From Prevotella sp. UBA4341 (GTDB lineage: Bacteria > Bacteroidota > Bacteroidia > Bacteroidales > Bacteroidaceae), in contig DGTH01000167.1 in NCBI GenBank assembly GCA_002393705.1, positions 1 through 5,002 of the forward strand: a stretch of 5,002 nucleotides of DNA, read 5' to 3'. Of this stretch, positions 1 through 5,002 are shown in pieces (the stretch's first letter is position 1; every line of letters starts with the position of its first letter). Made by a program: the position numbers and the translations under genes. The notes beneath the pieces are model-generated. The model did no database searches and was not told the DNA's origin. It was given only the letters and a program-made list of their open reading frames with translations.

Positions 1-584
1 TTCTTCAGTTGCGCGTGCTCGCCCTGCGAGTGGGCGTTCAGGAAGTCGCGCGCCGTGCTGTAGGAAATGCCCGCATGGTAGGCAAACCACTTAATGGTAA
101 ACGAGCGCCGCTTCAGTGCCTCCTCGTAAGCCTGCTCCAGCAGACCCTCTTGGCGCAGCTCGTGTAGCGGGCGGCGCTCAATGGGGTTCTTCTTTTTCTG
201 GAATCCACCAAGTATTTGTTCCTTCAGCTCCTGCGCGAACCGCTTGGCAGGCTGAAACTCAATACTCTCCAGCCTCACGTCCTCGTCCTTAATCTGCTCG
301 GGGTCGGTAAAGTCGCCGTTCAGCTTCAGCTTGGCCTGAAACGAGCCTATGGGCGTCACCAGGCGCGCCCCCTCGCTCATCAGGATGCTGGCAGCCTCAA
401 TGAAGGCTTCGAACAGGTGCATCATCTCGCCCTTGCGCAGACCACGATACTTGTAGCAGAAATCGTCAAGACCACGTATGTCGTACGTCGTGTCGCCAAC
501 CGGCCGCACGTACAGCAGCGGCTTGCCGTCCTGGCCCTTCGTGGGCCGGGGATACACCTTATAACCCATTGGCTTCTTTCCCAT
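1..584 (-). CDS. HU-like (HIG-type) DNA-binding protein with C-terminal helix-turn-helix, partial (3' end beyond left edge)
   Basis: The gene reads right to left and 194 codons are visible before the window edge; no stop is reached. Residues about 5-125 (from MGYKVYPRP to about KEQILGGF) look like the IHF/HU-like domain common in Bacteroidales: a YxxxPRP start, a beta strand (LLYVRPVG), a helical region around MMHLFEAFIEAASIL, then LVTPIGSFQAKLK, which resembles the HU-family G.F beta segment. Residues about 160-187 (FAYHAGISYSTARDFLN) look like a helix-turn-helix, so the protein probably has two DNA-contacting parts. Known relatives are nucleoid-type or regulatory DNA-binding proteins; target and role here are unknown. 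An in-frame ATG at 611 exists, but it abuts the -7 promoter box (613-620), so a transcript would start at or after it. I chose the ATG at 584, which gives MGKKPMGYKV and a purine-rich leader of about 25 bases. Family assignment is fairly firm, function is not. Confidence 0.8.
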   Translation of the reverse strand, partial: MGKKPMGYKVYPRPTKGQDGKPLLYVRPVGDTTYDIRGLDDFCYKYRGLRKGEMMHLFEAFIEAASILMSEGARLVTPIGSFQAKLKLNGDFTDPEQIKDEDVRLESIEFQPAKRFAQELKEQILGGFQKKKNPIERRPLHELRQEGLLEQAYEEALKRRSFTIKWFAYHAGISYSTARDFLNAHSQGEHAQLK

Positions 585-612
585 CAGTTTCGTCTTTTTT
601 CTTTCTCTCATG

Positions 613-644
613 CAAAGGTACGAAATTTTTTGGAAGTATCCAAA
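613..644 (-). promoter_or_regulatory. Bacteroidetes-type promoter of the HU-like gene
   Basis: On the minus strand TTTG (641-644) is followed by exactly 20 bases and then TACCTTTG (613-620), matching the Bacteroidetes primary sigma factor consensus (-33 TTTG, -7 TAnnTTTG). Transcription should begin around 606-609, leaving a short purine-rich leader before the ATG at 584. Confidence 0.8.
629..644. repeat. Short inverted repeat over the -33 box of the HU-like gene
   Basis: TTTGGA (629-634) and TCCAAA (639-644) form a perfect 6+6 palindrome with a 4-base spacer. It includes the -33 element, so a protein bound here would block RNA polymerase. Such a short AT-rich palindrome can arise by chance; an operator role is only inferred. 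Confidence 0.35.
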
Positions 645-736
645 TTATTTCCTATTTTAATGAATGGAACCCGAAAGAAGCTGCACTTTTCCTATACTCC
701 AGCTTTTTTGCCGACCAACGGCACTTCGCCACGGAC

Positions 737-760
737 GTGTGTTAAATAAACGTAACACAC
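737..760. promoter_or_regulatory. Candidate regulator-binding inverted repeat upstream of the secreted-protein operon
   Basis: GTGTGTTA (737-744) and TAACACAC (753-760) are perfect inverted arms with an 8-base spacer. The centre is about 70 bases upstream of the predicted transcription start near 818, a usual place for a dimeric activator. A second weaker palindrome follows directly (TTGA...TCAA, 761-774). No regulator is encoded in view except the HU/HTH protein at the left edge; a link to it is speculation. Confidence 0.45.
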
Positions 761-780
761 TTGATATTTGTCAAGAAATG

Positions 781-812
781 TTTGGGTGTAAGGTTTACAT
801 TTATTACTTTTG
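781..812 (+). promoter_or_regulatory. Bacteroidetes-type promoter of the secreted-protein operon
   Basis: TTTG (781-784), 20 bases, then TACTTTTG (805-812): a full match to the -33/-7 consensus with the preferred spacing. The start point should lie near 816-820, giving a leader of about 112 bases before the ATG at 932. The leader is AT-rich near the start codon, as is usual where Shine-Dalgarno pairing is not used. Within 585-931 I see only the two divergent promoters, the inverted repeats and this leader; the reading frames there look spurious. Confidence 0.85.
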
Positions 813-931
813 CGCCCGAAGAAATACTACAAGGTTATTTCACCGTCAAAAGTGCATCTGGGTAACTGGAGCAACAAACTACTTAAACAAACAATTTATT
901 AAATAAACTAACTCAATTTTTTTAAACATTT

Positions 932-2674
932 ATGATGAAACAAATTTTACGCAAAGCGTGCCTCGTCCTATTAGGCGGGATTCTCATGAGTACGTCGGCT
1001 TGGGCGCAAAACACCACTACCGTGGGTGCCGAAGACAACACAACAGGCTGGTGGGGGGCTCACTCGGGTCTTAACACCATTGCAGCAAACCAGGCATTGC
1101 ACATGGAGTTCCTGAATTATTCAAGTAAGGTGAATAACTACAACAACTGGGTGTTGGTGTTGACAAACGGAACGTACCTCGGAGACAATGGTTATACGGA
1201 GTATGTGGTCTTGCGTTCTGACAACTTCGGATGGGGATCAAAGTTCGAGAGCGGCACACGCGTGCACTATCGCACTACGCCTATTCCTGGTTTTGACGAC
1301 CTGACAGACGACGATGCCAGAATTGCTCTCTATTGGCAGACGTTCCGAGAGGAAATGGACGGCGCAACAGTTTCTGTGGATATCTATCGTAAGGGAACAA
1401 AGCTGATCGTCAGGTCTCTTGCTACTGCAACGAACGGAGCACAATGGGTAGAAGAATTCGTGGCCGAGAACTTTGTTGAGGAGACGCAGTTGGTAGGAGC
1501 GTTCTTTACGGTTGATAACTGTCATTTGGTGATTAACAATGATGCTACAAGCATCAAGACCCTCATCGGTCAAGCTGATAACACTTCCGATTTCTGGGGT
1601 GACCGCTCTGCCGACTTCATTATAGGGCCAAACAAAACTTTGACGCTGGAGTTTGATAATTTCAGTAACAAGGCATTGAACTTCGAAAACTGGATAGTTG
1701 TTGTCACTAATGACGTGAATGCAGGTGCTGATGGTTATAAGGAGTATATAGTACTTCGTGCCGACAACTATGGCTGGCAGGGTGCTCTGAACACAAATCC
1801 CAACGCAAGTCCGACTGATTGGTTCAACTTGCTGGCCAGCAACTATGCTTGGGATTACGAAGGTCAAGCGAATGGTCAGAAATTCCGTGACGAAATGGAT
1901 GGCTCGCATGTGGTGATGACCATTACCCGTGGTGGTAACGTGACGGACATTTATGCTGACATTACGGCCTCGTCCGGTGCCAAGTATTATGAGCACTTCG
2001 TTCTTCCTTGCGGTGAAGACGGCAATGCGAACCTCCGTGCTTTCTTGACATTAGAGAAGGCTCATCTGCTGCTTGACGACAGCAAGACCACCGTGACCGA
2101 CACGAAGATAACGGGCACCATCACGGCTTCGGGCTACAACAGCTTCTCAAGCTACTTCCCCCTCAACCTGACGGGCGTTAAGGCTTACAAAATAACGGGT
2201 GTGGATAACGCTAACAAGGTAGTGATGAGCGAAGTGACGGGCTCCGTACCCGCACAGACGGGTCTGCTGCTCGAGGGCACAGCTGGTGCTGACTTCACCC
2301 TGCTGCCCACCAGTGCTGCGACTACGGCTCCTGCCGGCAACCTGCTCGTAGCTCTGCCTAACGGCGGACAGGTGGCCAAGGCTGAGAGCGGCACAAACTA
2401 TGTCTTCGGTTGGGAGGATGCCTCGAAGCCCGGCTTCTTCCGTGTCAACGACGTGCTGCCCACGCTCGGTGCCGGCAAGGCCTATCTGCACGTGCCTGCT
2501 GCAGAGGCTCCGTTCCTGAGCATCGACCTGGGTGGTGAGACCACGGGTGTAAAGAGCCTCACTCCGACCCTCTCCCAAGAAGAGGGGGCTTACTACACGC
2601 TCGACGGCCGTCGCGTCAGCCAGCCCACAAAAGGACTCTACATTGTGAATGGTAAGAAAGTAATGGTCAAGTAA
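932..2674 (+). CDS. Secreted two-module beta-rich protein with C-terminal GRRV/NGKKV tail (possible glycan-binding or surface protein)
   Basis: Residues 1-26 are a signal peptide: K/R-rich start, hydrophobic core LVLLGGILM, probable cleavage after AWA or AWAQ, and no lipobox. Two related modules follow at about 30-204 and 212-384. Each has an opening DNT(T/S), an NYSSK/NFSNK strand, an NNW/ENW motif, an EY(V/I)VLR(S/A)DN(F/Y)GW core, an EMDG motif, and a closing strand ending HL(V/L)(I/L). Residues about 390-535 (ITASGYNSFSS through APFLSIDLG) form a separate beta-rich domain seen at the C-end of many Prevotella/Bacteroides secreted proteins. SLTPTLSQEEGA and a tail with GRRV and NGKKVMVK end the protein; the tail recalls the last part of type IX secretion sorting domains but is shorter. 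No catalytic motif is recognised, so glycan binding or adhesion is inference. Start: ATG 932, with ATG 935 an equal alternative. Modules are AT-richer than the C-terminal part. It is the first gene of the probable operon. Confidence 0.85.
   Translation: MMKQILRKACLVLLGGILMSTSAWAQNTTTVGAEDNTTGWWGAHSGLNTIAANQALHMEFLNYSSKVNNYNNWVLVLTNGTYLGDNGYTEYVVLRSDNFGWGSKFESGTRVHYRTTPIPGFDDLTDDDARIALYWQTFREEMDGATVSVDIYRKGTKLIVRSLATATNGAQWVEEFVAENFVEETQLVGAFFTVDNCHLVINNDATSIKTLIGQADNTSDFWGDRSADFIIGPNKTLTLEFDNFSNKALNFENWIVVVTNDVNAGADGYKEYIVLRADNYGWQGALNTNPNASPTDWFNLLASNYAWDYEGQANGQKFRDEMDGSHVVMTITRGGNVTDIYADITASSGAKYYEHFVLPCGEDGNANLRAFLTLEKAHLLLDDSKTTVTDTKITGTITASGYNSFSSYFPLNLTGVKAYKITGVDNANKVVMSEVTGSVPAQTGLLLEGTAGADFTLLPTSAATTAPAGNLLVALPNGGQVAKAESGTNYVFGWEDASKPGFFRVNDVLPTLGAGKAYLHVPAAEAPFLSIDLGGETTGVKSLTPTLSQEEGAYYTLDGRRVSQPTKGLYIVNGKKVMVK
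2555..2590 (+). repeat. Palindromic repeat-derived segment inside the coding sequence (encodes SLTPTLSQEEGA)
   Basis: CCCTCT (2568-2573) and AGAGGG (2581-2586) form a hairpin around a 7-base loop. The segment encodes an SLTPTLSQ peptide of the kind produced when a common bacterial intergenic palindrome (CTCACCCC..CCCTCTCCC type) is read in frame. It sits exactly between the beta-rich domain and the terminal tail. The downstream paralogue has a diverged copy at the same junction (4582-4617). Confidence 0.6.
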
Positions 2675-2689
2675 AAAAACAGAAGAAGT

Positions 2690-2878
2690 ATGAAGAAGAC
2701 ATATAGCAAGCCGCAATTATCCATGCTCGGACTCGACAGCGATGGTTCGCTGCTCACCCTCTCAGTACAAGGCGACTATAAGGACGGTGTGAAACTGGGA
2801 GCTCCTGGTCTCTACCGTGGGAATTCGGATGGCGACATCTACGAAGACGAGGATGAAGAGGACGACGAGGAATGGTAA
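2690..2878 (+). CDS. Small acidic-tailed hypothetical protein, 62 residues
   Basis: I do not recognise a function. It starts MKKTYSKPQLSML, resembling the MKKxYxKP opening of many uncharacterised Bacteroidales proteins of 50-80 residues. A mildly hydrophobic stretch (LGLDSDGSLLTLSVQG, about 14-29), a G/N/D-rich middle (GAPGLYRGNSDGD) and an extremely acidic end (EDEDEEDDEEW, residues 52-62) follow. There is no clear signal peptide or membrane helix. It begins 15 bases after the preceding stop, and I see no promoter of its own, so co-transcription with the secreted protein is likely. The pattern of a conserved N-terminal part and a variable low-complexity C-terminal part would fit a peptide precursor, but no maturation enzyme is in the window. 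An accessory or chaperone-like partner of the secreted proteins is equally possible. Its reality is supported by operon position and the family-like start. Confidence 0.7.
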   Translation: MKKTYSKPQLSMLGLDSDGSLLTLSVQGDYKDGVKLGAPGLYRGNSDGDIYEDEDEEDDEEW

Positions 2879-2912
2879 AAACGAAAGATTCTTTTCATAA
2901 TTGATATGGTTG

Positions 2913-2957
2913 CTGCCGTCACCGCTGCCCCAACCGGGTGGTCGTGGCGGCAGTTTT
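2913..2957 (+). terminator. GC-rich hairpin after the small gene; weak terminator or attenuator
   Basis: CTGCCGTCAC (2913-2922) pairs with GTGGCGGCAG (2944-2953) with one G-T pair; the interior is GC-rich and imperfect. Only four T residues follow (2954-2957), so termination may be partial. The next gene has no recognisable promoter between here and its start, which favours an attenuator between genes two and three. The rest of 2879-3010 is an AT-rich leader. Confidence 0.6.
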
Positions 2958-3010
2958 GCCCAGAACTAAAATCCTTTTATTATTAATAACTTCAACAAAA
3001 CAGTAACTTT

Positions 3011-4699
3011 ATGAAGAAACATTTACGCATGTATTTCATGGCCTTCTTGGCCATGATGGGGCTGTCGGCTTCGGCCACTATCGTTGGCGAGACGGACAAC
3101 ACGACCGCCTTCTGGACGGCTTTCTCTGACTATTACACCCTCGCCCCCAACAAGACGCTGAAGGTGGAGTTCAAGAACTATTCAAACAAAAGTACTAACT
3201 GGTGCAACTGGTTGGCCGTGGTGGCGACCGACGCCGACCGTGGCGCTGAGGGCTATTCTGAGTACGTCGTGCTGCGTGCCGACAACTATGCTTGGCAGGG
3301 CGCTCTGAACACAGGTCCTAACAGCACTCACGACTGGTACACCTCGCTGACCAGCAACTATGCGTGGGATACGTTCCTTGAGGACATGGACGGGTCGAAC
3401 GTCGTGCTGACCGTGAAGCGCCTCAACGAGGTAGTGACCATTCATGCCGACATTAAGACCGCTGCCGGAAAAAACTATTTCGAGGACTTCGTCATCAACT
3501 GCGGCGACGGCACACAGACCATACGCGCCTTCCTGAGCTGCGAGGGTGCACACTTGGACATCGACGATGCTTCGGTAACCATTACCGACACCGAGACACC
3601 CCAGCCCGAACCCGAAGGCCTGGTGGGCAAGATGGACGACACTACTCCATACTTGGGCGCTTTCTCTGACGTGCTGACGCTGACCGACGGACAGATGGCC
3701 AAATTCGAGTTTACCAACTACCGCAGCGGTGCCAAAAACTGGAACAACTACGTGGTATGCGTGGGCGGCGAGACTTTCGATGCTTCCGCTCTGCTCATTG
3801 CCCTGCGTGCCGACAACTGGGAGAACGTTCAGGGCAGCAGCGAGGGCGTAGCCAGCAACTTCAACTGGGACACGTTCCTCAGCGACATGAGTGTGGCTAA
3901 CGTGAAGACCACTGTGAAGTACGTTAACGGCAAGGTGACCGTCCATAACGACATCACGACCGAGGGCGGTACTACTTACTTCGAGGAGTTCTCGAAGGAG
4001 GGCATCACCGGAACCGTTACCACGGCCCTGTCGGTGGACCTGTCGCACCTCATCGTGCTGAAAGCCGAGGTGACCCAGGCTCCCGTCGTGGAGGAAGGCC
4101 ATGTAGGCTACTCTGACAACAGCTCGGCTTACCTGGAGCACATCTCTGACGTGCTGACGCTGACCGACGGCAAGATGGCCACCTTCGAGTTTGTCAACTA
4201 CTCAAGCAAGGCCAACAACTATAACAACTGGGTAACCTGCGTAGGTGGCGAGACCTTCAACCTGGCCGCTCTGCTCATTGCCCTGCGTGCCGACAACTGG
4301 GAGAACGTTCAGGGCAGCAACGAGGGCGTAACCAGCAACTTCAACTGGGATACCTTCCTGGCTGACATGGACGGTGCTCAGGTAAAGGTAACCGTCACTT
4401 ATAAGGACGGCAAGGTAACCATCCATGCCGACATCACGGCTCCCAGCAGCGAGCAGTACTTCGAGGAGTTCACCAAGGAGGGCATCACCGGCACCATCAC
4501 CACCGCTATGTCGGTTGACCACTCGCACCTCGTCATGCAGAAGGCTGAGGTAACTGACGCTCCCGTTACCGACGGCATCAAGAGCCTCACCCCGGCCCTT
4601 TCTCAGGGAGAGGCAGCTTGCTACGACCTCAGCGGCCGTCGCGTCGATGCTCAGTACAAGGGCGTCGTCATCGTCAATGGCAAGAAGGTACTGAAATAA
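3011..4699 (+). CDS. Secreted three-module paralogue with the same C-terminal tail (possible glycan-binding or surface protein)
   Basis: Residues 1-22 are a signal peptide (MKKHLRMYFMAFLAMMGLSASA, probable cleavage after SASA), without a lipobox. Three modules follow: about 23-193, 204-356 and 364-515. The first matches the second module of the 932-2674 protein most closely (GYSEYVVLRADNYAWQGALN, then SNYAWD). The second and third are a shorter subtype (VGGETF, then LLIALRADNWENVQG, then SNFNWDTFL) and are recent duplicates of each other. A PQPEPEG linker separates modules one and two. In the second module DMDG has become DMSV and HADI has become HNDI, so it may be functionally altered. The tail SLTPALSQGEAA plus GRRV and NGKKVLK matches the upstream protein, but its separate C-terminal beta domain is missing. 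No catalytic domain is recognised. Surface binding, possibly to glycans, is inferred from repeat architecture and export. Transcription probably depends on read-through from the upstream genes. Confidence 0.85.
   Translation: MKKHLRMYFMAFLAMMGLSASATIVGETDNTTAFWTAFSDYYTLAPNKTLKVEFKNYSNKSTNWCNWLAVVATDADRGAEGYSEYVVLRADNYAWQGALNTGPNSTHDWYTSLTSNYAWDTFLEDMDGSNVVLTVKRLNEVVTIHADIKTAAGKNYFEDFVINCGDGTQTIRAFLSCEGAHLDIDDASVTITDTETPQPEPEGLVGKMDDTTPYLGAFSDVLTLTDGQMAKFEFTNYRSGAKNWNNYVVCVGGETFDASALLIALRADNWENVQGSSEGVASNFNWDTFLSDMSVANVKTTVKYVNGKVTVHNDITTEGGTTYFEEFSKEGITGTVTTALSVDLSHLIVLKAEVTQAPVVEEGHVGYSDNSSAYLEHISDVLTLTDGKMATFEFVNYSSKANNYNNWVTCVGGETFNLAALLIALRADNWENVQGSNEGVTSNFNWDTFLADMDGAQVKVTVTYKDGKVTIHADITAPSSEQYFEEFTKEGITGTITTAMSVDHSHLVMQKAEVTDAPVTDGIKSLTPALSQGEAACYDLSGRRVDAQYKGVVIVNGKKVLK
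3620..4555 (+). repeat. In-frame tandem duplication of a module (480-base period)
   Basis: Copies 3620-4075 and 4100-4555 align without gaps at an offset of 480 bases. Identical runs include 3663-3690 against 4143-4170 (28 bases) and 3786-3839 against 4266-4319 (54 bases). Near-identity including third codon positions indicates recent duplication or ongoing gene conversion. It is long enough to recombine and change module number. Confidence 0.9.
4582..4617 (+). repeat. Second palindromic repeat-derived segment in coding sequence (encodes SLTPALSQGEAA)
   Basis: CCTTTC (4597-4602) can pair with GGGAGG-like bases of 4608-4613 (one G-T pair), around a small loop. The peptide SLTPALSQGE and its position just before the terminal GRRV tail match the copy at 2555-2590 in the upstream gene, in diverged form. 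Confidence 0.55.
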
Positions 4700-4700
4700 T

Positions 4701-4745
4701 CTCAGTAGCCTCAGAAGCCTCAGAAGCCTCAGAGGCCTCAGAAGC
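4701..4745 (+). repeat. Minisatellite of five 9-base units, CTCAGAAGC
   Basis: Five contiguous units start two bases after the TAA of the preceding gene: CTCAGTAGC, CTCAGAAGC twice, CTCAGAGGC and CTCAGAAGC. Three are identical and two differ by one base. The in-frame reading meets a second stop (TAG, 4706-4708) in the first unit, so the array is not translated as an extension in frame. Function unknown; it may be simple slippage or a spacer or binding array in the 3' untranslated region. Confidence 0.9.
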
Positions 4746-4759
4746 CCCATTATCCTCAA

Positions 4760-4798
4760 AAAAAATCGGCAGAGCATTTGGTGCTCTGCCGATTTTTT
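4760..4798 (+). terminator. Strong intrinsic terminator, probably bidirectional
   Basis: A perfect 17-base-pair stem (4760-4776 with 4782-4798) built on ATCGGCAGAGCA / TGCTCTGCCGAT closes a 5-base loop TTTGG. Six T residues end it on the plus strand and an A-run of eight (4758-4765) gives the U-tract on the minus strand. It ends the transcript of the secreted-protein operon. Confidence 0.92.
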
Positions 4799-4808
4799 AT
4801 TACTTTTG
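4777..4808 (+). promoter_or_regulatory. Promoter of the right-edge gene, overlapping the terminator
   Basis: TTTG (4777-4780), 20 bases, TACTTTTG (4801-4808) matches the Bacteroidetes consensus. The -33 box is the terminator loop and the spacer is the 3' arm of its stem. Transcription should begin near 4812-4816, only a few bases before the ATG at 4818, so the message would be nearly leaderless. Confidence 0.75.
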
Positions 4809-4817
4809 CCACCGGTT

Positions 4818-5002
4818 ATGACAAAGGAAGAGTTTTCAGCCTATCAGAAGAAGTACGCCGACCAGATAGAGCGCATACGCCAGTCGGCCCACGAGTTACA
4901 TAAGAGTGTGAACCAGACTTACGGCGACATTCACCCTTACGGGTTCCACTTGGACATGGTGGTCGATGCCGTGCGACGTTTCGGCCATCTGGTGTGCGTC
5001 AG
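4818..5002 (+). CDS. Probable HD-domain phosphohydrolase, N-terminal 61 codons (partial at right edge)
   Basis: The frame is open from the ATG at 4818 to the window end (61 codons plus two bases). The visible part is a charged helix (about 1-22, MTKEEFSAYQKKYADQIERI) followed by AHELHKSV, then PYGFHLDMVVDAVRRFGHLV. The spacing A..LH...N...G...PYGFH...V resembles the start of RelA/SpoT-type HD hydrolase domains (A...H.gq.R..G.PY..H...VA), where the histidine (here H44) is the first metal ligand. The diagnostic HD pair would lie beyond the edge and cannot be checked. Members of that wider group hydrolyse (p)ppGpp or other nucleotides. The start is the first ATG after the promoter at 4777-4808. 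It has its own promoter and is separated from the operon by the terminator, so no functional link is implied. Confidence 0.6.
   Translation, partial: MTKEEFSAYQKKYADQIERIRQSAHELHKSVNQTYGDIHPYGFHLDMVVDAVRRFGHLVCV

Noticed and set aside
216..749. Plus-strand reading frame of 177 codons across the HU-like gene and its promoter
   Set aside because: It is antisense to the well-supported HU-like gene, its product has no recognisable domain, and it runs through the divergent promoter region.
664..906. Plus-strand reading frame of 80 codons in the intergenic region
   Set aside because: It spans the operon promoter and inverted repeats; the cysteine/tyrosine-rich translation looks like unselected AT-rich DNA and no promoter precedes it suitably.
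895..907. TTTATT-A-AATAAA palindrome in the leader before 932
   Set aside because: Pure A/T and short; expected by chance in AT-rich leaders.
1238..1996. Minus-strand reading frame of 252 codons inside the first secreted protein gene
   Set aside because: Antisense shadow of a gene whose sense product has clear modular repeats; the antisense translation shows no domain or signal.
3003..3010. TAACTTTA as a -7 box just before the start at 3011
   Set aside because: The final G is missing, there is no TTTG 20 bases upstream, and initiation would fall inside the coding sequence.
3182..4141. Minus-strand reading frame of 319 codons inside the second secreted protein gene
   Set aside because: It mirrors codon bias of the GC-rich, repetitive sense gene; it has no promoter, no family resemblance, and the sense strand has a signal peptide and conserved modules.
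4701..4745. CRISPR array
   Set aside because: Units are contiguous 9-mers without spacers, and there are no cas genes.
4618..4821. Plus-strand frame continuing through the 9-base repeats as SEASEASEA
   Set aside because: It overlaps the end of the secreted gene out of frame, runs through the terminator and has no start signal; kept only as a frameshift possibility under the minisatellite finding.

Overview
The window looks like a chromosomal segment of a Prevotella-type member of the Bacteroidales. Three promoters have the Bacteroidetes layout (TTTG, 20 bases, TAnnTTTG). No start is preceded by a convincing Shine-Dalgarno. The secreted proteins end in the GRRV...KG.YIVNGKKV tail common in Prevotella and Bacteroides surface and secreted proteins. 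The left-edge gene is a Bacteroidales-type HU/HTH DNA-binding protein.

Layout. (1) 1-584, minus strand: 5' portion of an HU-like DNA-binding protein, cut by the left edge, with its own promoter at 613-644. (2) 585-931: divergent intergenic region with a second promoter (781-812) firing rightward, a perfect 8+8 inverted repeat about 70 bases upstream of the predicted start point, and a leader of roughly 110 bases. (3) 932-2674: secreted 580-residue protein with two related beta-rich modules, a third beta-rich domain and the C-terminal tail. (4) 2690-2878: 62-residue protein with a very acidic C-terminus, 15 bases behind (3). (5) 2879-3010: a GC-rich hairpin and an AT-rich leader, with no recognisable promoter. 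(6) 3011-4699: secreted 562-residue paralogue with three copies of the same module and the same tail. (7) 4700-4817: five 9-base tandem repeats, a near-perfect terminator, and a promoter whose -33 box lies in the terminator loop. (8) 4818-5002, plus strand: start of a probable HD-domain phosphohydrolase, cut by the right edge.

The central three genes probably form one transcription unit: one good promoter at 781-812, one strong terminator at 4760-4798, and a weaker hairpin between genes 2 and 3 that may lower expression of the third. Both large proteins are exported and built almost entirely of repeated, probably ligand-binding beta modules, with no catalytic domain that I recognise. A binding or adhesion role at the cell surface, possibly toward glycans, is the most economical inference, but the module family is not one I can name from sequence alone. 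Points of interest are the five-copy module family, the palindromic repeat-derived peptide (SLTPxLSQ) at the same junction in both proteins, the small acidic protein between them, and the interlocked terminator and promoter at 4760-4808.
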